From the NCBI RefSeq assembly GCF_000003815.2, contig NC_049997.1, positions 12,763,534-12,827,533 of the forward strand: a stretch of DNA of 64,000 bases, given 5' to 3'. The position numbers and the translations under genes are program-made. The stretch comes from Branchiostoma floridae (lineage: Eukaryota > Chordata > Leptocardii > Amphioxiformes > Branchiostomatidae). A model generated the notes under the pieces. The model made no database searches. It was given only the letters and a program-made list of their open reading frames with translations, and was not told where the DNA came from. Below, piece after piece: positions 40,501-51,200 of the stretch (position 1 is the first letter of the stretch; every line of letters starts with the position of its first letter).

Positions 40501-42215
40501 GGTGCAAGAACCGACATTATTCATGAAGCTCTATTACAGGCTTCACTTGGTTTCATTTTGTTTTCAGCTGACAACATTGACGTGGTAAAAGACACGACGA
40601 CGTCTTTGCCTGCCTCAACAAAGCTGCTGAGTACAACGGAGCCAGTGCTGACTACGACAGCCAGTCCGGAATTAAAGATCAGTACCAACACGTTTTGGCT
40701 TGATGAAGACTTCACCACTCCGCCTAAAAGAAAAGGTAACAACAACCTGGATTGACATTTTTTGTTAAAATGTTATCACACAGGACGATTACGTGTTATC
40801 ACACAGGACGAAAGCTTGCTGACAATACTATAGCTAGCTCAGAGGATCCAATGCAATCTTATTAGTTGTCTTGAAAAAACAATTACGTCTATGTTACAGA
40901 TACCACAGCGAAACCAAGAACATTTGTGATGGATAATTTCGAGATAACGTCGACGGCTGCTACGACAGGTCAGGATAATAAACACACTCGCACTTATTTG
41001 AAGTCAGGCGTAGATTAATGACAATTTCCCTGTGTTTGTTTCATGCGAATCTACAACGATTGGCTCATTTTTAATCACTAGATAAAACATACTTCGCCAG
41101 AATATATATACACCAATGACGCCCATACTGTCACTTCTTGCTTTGCAGACCCTCCGCTGACAACTGTTGCACCAAAGGCACCGACAACATCAAGTGGTAT
41201 GTATAAAGTAAAAAAAAACGGTCAAGCCAGTATCGCAATGCCATGTAATTTTGGAGTAATCATGGTATGGTATCAGTTTATCTGAAGGGTTTCATTCGGA
41301 CTTTTTTGTAGCTGTATGCCAAGAAGTGAGTTTTAAAATCTTTTTACGTCGTGTTAACGAGGCGGTACTGATTTACTGTATTTAATGTGTGTCGGAAGGT
41401 TAATAATAGTACAAGTTACATGTTATCGTTTTTATCCTTTTCTTCAAGGCAATGGCGAAGTGCATTTGTCCACACCTTACAGGACGCTTAGCCCTCTTGA
41501 TGCGGTAATTAGCTTATATCTGTCTGTGGTTCTGTTATTTTAGATGCGGAAAGAATACAAAAAAGTAGATAACAATCACTTAATTGCTAAACAATTGCTG
41601 AAGATCAATTGCATGGTAATTCCTAGATCCTTTTACGTAACAGTTATATGATGGGATGACACTTAATACATTTTGGACTGCCTTTGACGGATATCATATT
41701 TTCTGCCTTTGGGTTCTTTTACTAGTAGAACTGATCCGGAAAAATCCAAATCATTAAAAATACTTCTATTTTTCTTTGTTTTGTCTAGCTACAACGACTT
41801 AAGGATCAAATGGACCAATCCAACGGCGAGGTAGCTTCCTTGGAAAACGTGATTGGAATTGTTACAGGAATTAGCAGCTTACTCCAGGTCAACACGTCAC
41901 AGTCATCCTCAGCCGGATTCAGTCCCGAACTGGTACGATAATGTTAAGGAAAATATCCTAATTTCATATCTACACCCTCACCATTAACGTGATAGTTTTG
42001 AGTCTGTATGTTTCGTGTATGAACAGCATAACTCAAAGGGGTACAAATGATTCATGATGACATTTGGTATGTTAGTGTAACTGAGTCACCAATGCAAATG
42101 ACACTTTGAATCACCTTCATCACCATTACTTTAAAGTCATCGTCATGATATTGCAGCGGAATGTTAGTTTGATTTTATGTGCATACAGGTAAACACTCTT
42201 TTGAACAACGTTGTG

Positions 42216-42286
<71 letters not shown>

Positions 42287-45200
42287 CATGAACCATATCA
42301 GACTAAATTGAATACTTTTCCCCCAAACTTTCAACAGGAGGCAGGTATAGATCTGCTGGGGAAGTCTTCAGAACTCGTCAGGGCTTCTCAAGGCGCCTCT
42401 GTATCAACGATGGAGACGCTGCTTAATGGTATGTACGACATACATGCATAGAAGTCCGAGTTGAATCATGGTGAGATCCTAGATCCTTGTGATAAACATA
42501 CCAATATGCATAAAAAATAATATTTTTGTGTACTATTATCATGTAAACAGGCGACTTTGAGCAATCAGAAGGCCCATTTCATATCATATGACGCCGTAAC
42601 ACATGCAAATTCATTAAACCCTGGTGTGTAATGAATTTCTAGAGTATATTAGAAGTGCATAATCATTCGTCACTGGATCTTATTAGAAGGAAAGTTCTCA
42701 TAACATTGACTAATCAGAATAACATCCAGTAGGGTGGAATGCTCGCTCCCAGCAGGGAGGTATGTCCACCAATACAGTACAGTAAAGAAGATTTTGAAAA
42801 TAGTTGACATGCCAAGATTCTAAACCAGAACTAAATGTAGTTTACAACACAGGGAAATACTGTAACTATCCAAATGGTCGATTTTGTAGCGCTTGTGTTT
42901 GTAAAAGAATAATACCAACGTTAACCGTGGTCCTAAACTGTTTCAGCCGTGGTACAGGCCGTGCCCAGTCTCGTTCAAATGCTGCCTGCAGGAACTTCAA
43001 CTATTCCCGATACCACAACACCTCTATTTGGAATGAATGGCATAGATGTCAACTCAGACAAGATATCTCCTAAGCAACAGCTGAAGAACAAAAAAGACCG
43101 ACAATGGAAATACGAGCAACAGGTTGACTGGAAGCCTGTTATTCGCTATTCTAGTAGGCTAAAAAATATCGCATGATTAAGAGGCACCTATAGTAAATAA
43201 GTGTTGGCATGAAAGAAAAAGTTCATACCCCTCTATATGGCCAAATTGTGTAAATATTATGCATGTACTCGTACATTTCAATCATGCAATGGATAAATGT
43301 AAGCTATTCAAGCATTGGCAGTTTAATCATATTTGCCTCATCATTATCTAGATTTAGTCGTAATACTCCAAAGGGTTTCATTCGTGAATTTGTCTGTAAC
43401 CTACAGCTTCGTAACGCTGGACTGTCTTTGGAACAAACTATGGAACGAACAGCCAATAATCTTCTGGCCATGTTGCCAGCCACCGACGACTACATGAAGG
43501 CATTTGAAAACGATGACGTCGCTGTTGCGGTTGCAAGGTCCACTAGGAGAGATATAATGCTTGAGAGTCGTCAAGTTAACGTGTCAGCATCTCCCACATA
43601 TTGTAATATAGAAGGGGGTGCAGATGCCAAGGTCAGTGGTCATGCTATTCTTTTCGTTTGCATTTCATGCAAGTACGTTTCAGTCAGTTCCAATATATTC
43701 ATAATTCTACAAATAGGAATACTGGTTGGTGGTGAAATAACGATAAAAGTTACAGGTTGCAAAACCTGCAGGCAAACAATATAAAAAAAGAACATCTATC
43801 ATCGTGAGTACTTAAATACCAATTAATGGTTATAGCGTAACCAGTAACCTGGGTAATATTTTAAGATAACGTCATCCATCATTTGCGAAAAGGAAAAATG
43901 AGGATTTTCATGTTGATTATACAGTTTGTAATTTTAAGTGCGTCAGGAATGATTTAGATCATTTTACCGCAAGGCTATGTCTGTTATAGATGATTGTGAT
44001 GGAGAGGAACTTGTTTTCCTGGAACGCCTCTACATTTGGACAAAACGTCACCACGCCTGTGACCATGTTTTCGTGGGGATCCCAACGCTTTGACCACAAC
44101 TGCTCTGTGCAGATGAACCTCTCCCAACCTGTCGAAAGTCAAAGTACTGAAAACACCGAAAACCCAAGACGTAAAAAACGTGACATTCCGGAGCGTGGTC
44201 TTGCTGGGGCACAGTTTGCTCTGGGTGGCATTGTCGTTGGACAAAACAGCAACGCGACGATGGTTTTATATGCATTTGATGTACCAGCTGATACTACTGT
44301 AGTTGTGATGCAGCTATCATGGTGGGATCCCTCCGCTGCCTTCAGGCTGTACTTCCGTTACGACACGCTACCGACAGAGGAGTTTTATGACGACAAGATG
44401 ATAGTTGAGGAGGAAGATGCTGTTCTTGCTTGGCGTCGAGGCACAAACAGCGCGCGAAAATTTGTTCCAAATATCAAGAAACGGCGAGGGAGACTTTATG
44501 TTGGGATACAGAAAGCAGGTTAATTATCAAACATTTTGATGTAATTTCCATTTTAATGTCAAGGCAAGAATGCGTATACAACTCGTAACTTTACAAGGCA
44601 AACCACTTCACTGTAATGATGAAAATTGACCATTGTGGTCACTCAATTTTGACCATTGTGACAAAAACTATACATACAGTTTCATCATTTTCACATTTTC
44701 TGTGTGGAGTGACAATTTGAATTGGGTATGCGAAAGATTCAATGCGATTACCATCATCGTCATAATAAAAAATATCGATTATCAAAGATATTAAAAATGT
44801 CAACATATCTCTTTAGAATCTCACAGCCTTTTGCAAACGGCACCTTCGCCCAAAGATTTCGTACTTCAGGCCTCAACAGTGAGCTGTCTTAATTGGGATC
44901 ATACATTCGAGAAGTGGCAAGACGCAGGCTGTGGGGTAGGTTCAAAGATTTGATCCTGACCCATGTGTTAAAAATATGTGTAATGTTGTCTTTAACACTG
45001 ACAGTAAATGTAGTTATATTGGTTATATCTTCTTTATTGGAGAGTATTCTGGCTCAAAGTAGACAAGATACCGCTTGTCGTTTTTAGACTGTAATACGCT
45101 TTGTGTTTAAAATTATCACGACCGTCTACAACCATTTCTTCCTACTTTAAGATATGCTTTTCTATATCAGGTTGGCGTGGATCCATCTGATAGCACCATC

Positions 45201-48200
45201 AGATGTAACTGCGACGTTCCTAGGCCGAAGGCTGTCATTGGCGGCTCCTTGCACGCCCTTCCAAATACTATCAAATTAGACGACATCTTCAAAGATCCCA
45301 GCATCCTTAATGACAACAACCTCGTTTTCTACACGGTTATTTGCGAGTGGGCTCTTTACTTGGTGTTAATGATTATACTCAACGTCGACTTTCAGCGTTT
45401 TCGAGTAAGTACACCTTTTCTGTACTGTGCCCCTTAATCGTTACATTATCAAATCTGCAGTTGAATAGAATTCCTATGGTGCTTCTAGTTCTACATTCCA
45501 ATTATTTTCTATTTTGTACCAGGGACAAACGACTGAAAAATCATCAACTACCGACAGTAGGAAGCAGTTACCACAGCTGTCCGTCCTCCCCCCGGACAGG
45601 ATGCCAGCCCCATATCTCTACCAGATCACCGTTACCACCGGATCCATGCTTGGTGCCGGTACCTCAGCACGAATCGGGTTACAGGTATTTGGATCAAAGA
45701 GTAAAACCACAATCAAGATGATCAACTCGGACGGAGAAGTAAGTCTGAACCGTTTGTTTGATGTGCAATCCCAACTCTGCATTTGTTTGGCACTTGCCTT
45801 ATTGGAATGTGTTTTGTTCTCAAATTCCACTTCTTATTCTGTTAAACTTTAAAGGTACAGGGTATGGCTTAATGATCAAACATTAATTGTACCTAGACTT
45901 ACCACATGGAAAATGTTTTAAATACCTCTTCCATGTGTTTTACAGCCTTTGCCCCGAGGTGGTACTCATGACGTCATCATGCCCCTGAAGACGTCACTAG
46001 GACATCTGGAACTGCTGCATATCTGGCACGACAACACCGGTGTTGATGAAACTTCGTGGTTTCTGAGGGACATCATTATCAAGGACCTACAGACGAAGGA
46101 AGTGTAAGATGCAGCATATTTTCGTGTCGGGGTCTTATAAACTATTGATTCCAACCTATGTCTACAAAATATAGGAATCTAGATTTTCAGTAATATAGCT
46201 AACATCAGACAAATGTATAGCGAATTATTACGCTTTCTCATGGTTGTACAGGCCAATCAAGTTTTATTTTGTCAAATTATTGTATAAGTTAAAATCCTTT
46301 CCCACACTACACGACTACATAGTTCTATGCAATTCATATAGTGAGGTTTATAGATACATATCACAATAAATCAACAAATGTCGCTTATAATAGACCTTTC
46401 AAAATTTGACTTTGACAAATTGTCATGTTAGACAAAAGATGTGATAATCAAATTATGAAATGATAATGCGTCATCTCAAATTTACATACTAAACTAATCG
46501 AGGAAAGCCTTCACATGCGATTGATCCATTTATTGTATACAGCTATCAGTTTATTTGCTACGACTGGTTGTCTGAAGACCGAGGCGACTTCCAGGTTCAG
46601 AAAGTTCTGCATGTGGCGACCCTGGAACAGCTGGGATGCTTCAGTAGCCAGCTCCGAGAGAACACGGATGCAATGTTCTACGATCAACACTTGTGGACAT
46701 CTCCTTTCGTGTCACCTGAAGGTATATCAAATTTACATTGGTCGTTGATTATATTTACCATGTCTTTCGTTATCTGATATACTGCTACCTTTTCATAACA
46801 AACGCTGAAAACGTTTGGCCATACACCTGACAGTAAACTATATGCACTAGAAGCAACGACATATATACTAAAAAAGCATATGTTGCATTAAACTTGTTTC
46901 AAATCCATTTTAGGATCCAATTTCACCAAGTCAGAACGTCTATCTTGCTGCTGTGCTGTTTTCAACAGCATCATGTTGTCCAACGCCATGTGGTACAAGA
47001 GTGACGAGGGCTTTGTGACAAAGAACACCGTGATTGACCTTGGATTTGTACAGATCACCCTTCAAGTAAGGGAACCTTATTGTTTTTTGAAACCTTCTAC
47101 CTCAATCCTACCAACATATGCTAACGCAAATTTTTCTTTATGAATTTTTGTAACCAAGGAGCTGTACGTGAGTCTCATGACCGTTGTCATGGTGCTACCT
47201 GTTGTCCTGGTACCGGCTAGACTGTTCCGGGTGGAGGTTCCAGCTTCAATAACAGCTCCAGGAATACGTCGTAGTTCCAAATATGGTATGTATAGTTTGT
47301 AAACAATTTTTCTAAGTTTTAACATTCCAATATCCAGCTTATGGAAGTTGCATCAGTCAGCAAATAATTTTATCTTTTTTCAAATAGTTGTTTCTGTTTC
47401 AATAAAGATAATTTTTTTCTTTGTCCCCTAAGGGTCATGGAAAGGTATACTGTCTCGATGGTCAAAGTACGTGGCGTGGTTTCTCGTGGTGATGGTTTCC
47501 ATTCTCTCGTCATTCTTTGTGATCCTGTACAGTCTGGACTGGGGTAGAAAGAAGAGTGAGGCCTGGCTAAAGACCTTCTTCTTTTCTTTCGGTTTCTCAA
47601 GCATCATCGCCGAAACTGCCGAGGTAAATTGTTTCTGTATATCCTTCTGTTAACCAATTTCTGTCGCTCTGCTACATCCTAGTATCTTGAATTGTATAGC
47701 TAATGACTAAGTTATTGATGATACTGTACTTATATACCAACAGATATTGTTCCTGGCGACTCTTTTTGCCTTGATCTGTAACCAGAGGCCTTCCAACAAG
47801 CAGAAGACATACAGTATCAAAGAAAAAGACCTCCACCTTCACCTTTATGATCACAAAGGTAAACCACGACACTTTCACGGCACATTAACGATTTTTTTTC
47901 AAAAGCAACAACGCATGAAGTAGTAAGAATCCTGGAAATAGAACAAGATACAGTAGGTAGTATATATAAGACCTATATTTACGACGTTCAAAATTTCAGC
48001 TCCTGTAAAGGTGTATCCACCTGGTCCTGCATCTGCAGAAAGGATGAAAGTAAAAAATCAACAACGACGGAAGTTTTTCTTCGTCATGAAGGAGTATGTT
48101 CTCCTCTTTCTGTTTGTTGTGGTCCTGTTCTTCATCAGCCATCACGACAAAGACCCGTTTGCTTTCAACGCATCGCAGACGTTGCACAACACTGTTCTAG

Positions 48201-51200
48201 AAGATCACGATTCGGTAGGTCATAGGACCCTGTTAAATCATGATCATACATCTTGATAATAGAACAATGATTTATGATTTCTAACATCTTGGCAGCTTTT
48301 GAGAATGTTTTGTTATTCGTAGTCATTCACCTTTTCTGAGAGAATATGTCAACCTATTAGAGCCACGATGAACTGGATCGCTTTTAAAGTGCTTCAATGA
48401 ATGAATTTTTATCTTGTAATGTCACAGATCACCACTGCTGACGAGTTCTGGACATGGACTGAGGAGACCCTCCTACCTGTTTTGTACCCGTCGTTCTGGT
48501 ACAATGGGTGGAAGATGAAGTATCTGGACCGACAGTTTCCTCTTTATACTGAAGCATTCAGAATCGGCCCACCGCGCCTTACACAGGTTAGGAAGGCTCC
48601 AGGTACGAATCATGACCTTTTCCCGATTATCGTACATAATTATAAAACTATTATTTTGATGGTCGCTTTTCTTTCCTAATGTTTCAAGTCTTTTATATTT
48701 TTTAGATTTAAATGAAGTGTAACAATGTAACAACTAAACCGTTATACCAAATCTAAGTTGTCACAGTAGAAAGTGAAGCTTTTACGTAGTAGGATAATTT
48801 CGCACAAGTTCATGTTTAGTTCTATGAATTGCATGAGTTTCTTATAGTTTTGACTTTTTTGGAAAGAATTTAATGTTGCATGATTAAAGTTTTGGGTACT
48901 CCATGCAGATGCAACGGCAACAGACCTGTCTCAAAATGGATGGCTGGTTGTAACTGGAGATGGGGCATGTTGGCAATTCAATGTCACTGGCGTGATGTCA
49001 CACAACTCAGGCTGTTCCGCAGAACACTCCATGGAACTTCCAAGTCTTCTAGGTTTGGCGACAGCAATATTCTCCGACCTTCGGGACAGCAAGTGGATCG
49101 ACAAATACACAGACTATCTGGTTCTGGACCTGTCTCTGTACTACCCAGCACAAAAACTGTTCAGTAGTCTGAGACTGACCGTAAAGCAGGAAGATGTCGG
49201 GCATCTTTCAACATCGGCATCTTTTGAAACACACAGGCTTTTCCAGTACGAAAATGACTCTGATATGGTCGCTTTGTTTTCCTATATCCTCTTTATGTTG
49301 TTATTCTTGGTTAATGTCATCAAAGAAATGATCACCATTAAGAAGGAGGGAAGGAAGTACTTCAGTTCTATGTGGAACATCTTTGCATTTGCGAGCATAA
49401 TTGGATCTGCAGTTGTCATCTGTATCTTCGGAATAAGATACCACTCTGCATCTGCAGCACTGGCAAAATTGGTCGAAGCAACAGGTAAATTGTTGCAAAA
49501 CTTCACGTTATACATTTTCAAAGAACTTTTAATTAGTTTATTTCTTCTTTCTTGATAACAATAAAACATGCCACATTGAGAAAAATGTCTCTTGAATTGC
49601 ATGTTGTCTACGGCTTTTATCGTAATCTGTGCGTTCCATGAATACCATCCGATTGATTGTATGCGCTTTACCTATGACGTTTCCAGCAATAAACAAACCA
49701 ATCATCATCTCTCATATCTGCATCTCTTCTTTGTAGGCGAACTTGGAATAGATCATTTTGTCGACTTAAGCTCAACCTTCTGGTGGGATGAAGCTTTCAA
49801 GACCGTGCTGGCCATTGTACTGTTCATATCTACACTGACGTTGCTTCGAGTTTTCCGCTTCAGCAAGACCATCGCCAGTTTCATTGCCCTGCCAGGCGCC
49901 ATGAAGAATGACTTGATCGGCTTCTCGATCGTAAGCGCTATAGCCTTTATGGCTTTCAGCTGCTCAGGTAAGAGTGTGTTTTCAACAAAGTTTAGATAAC
50001 TTTACTACCTCTCATTGTTAATGGCAGTGACGTGGTTATAACGTTACTGTATTTTCATTGTCTAAATGGCCCGGGTCTCATGAGTCTTTAGAGAATGTAG
50101 AATGCATGCATTGGGTCAATGGTACTTCTCGAAATACATTAAGATATCGATATTTAAGCGTCGTATTTTACCTAGCACTTTGTAATTGTTGACATTTTAT
50201 ATATCTATCACAGGGATGCTGGTGTTCGGGACTCACATGAAGGCCTACACCAATGTGCTGCACACCAACTTTGCCTTATTTGAGATGTTATTGGGAAGGT
50301 AGGTTCCGTCATTGCCTCTATAGTCATTTTTAACATATTCGTCTATGGCACATAAAGCTATTGTACGTGAAAATAAATTCTAGGGGAGAGGGAGGTAGAT
50401 AATTTTTCCTAGATCCTATCAGCAACCTTTTGACTTGAGTGTCCTGTTTTACAGGTTCTTTGCCGAGGAAATCTTAGAATCGAACCGATATATCGGCCCG
50501 ATCTTCTTCACCTTGTTCATGATACTCATTTTCATACTACTCGTCAACTTCCTGGTGACCATCATCTGTGATGCCATTGCTACTGGTGTCTACGTTGCGG
50601 ATGAACATGACCAAGAACTGGCTGACTACATCTGGAGAAGTTTCCAGGGAATCTTTGGGATCCATGTCCCACCGCCAAAGGATGTAATAACAGGTAAATA
50701 ATCTCTGCATGGCAGTTTATCTGTGTTTATATAAGTGAATATGAATAAAATTTTAAAGCCTGACTATAAACACGACGACAATTGTCCAAAATTTCAACTC
50801 TAAAACTTACGTCTTTGCCAAGGTCAACGAACGAGGGAACCAATTGCGGTCTCTTGTTACGTCACTTTTGACAGTTAAAAAACAAATTAAACCGTTAATT
50901 TGGCACTTGTGAGCCACTGTAAACGCGACGTTATCTCAAAGGGAGTACAAGCTCATTTAAAAAATTAAGAAAATGATAATTCTTGACAGAATATAATAGC
51001 CCAATAAAGTAACCTTAAGTGAAGTTTCTATATATTCATTGTAAAGTAACCTTAAGTGAAGATTCTATATATTCATTGTATTTCTTATTCAACATTTACA
51101 GATGAAATGAAAGAAACAGAGCTTAATACAACACTCGAAATGATTGAAGAATCCTTGAATGAAACCCTGGATGTTACAAGCAAACTTTTGGAACACAACA

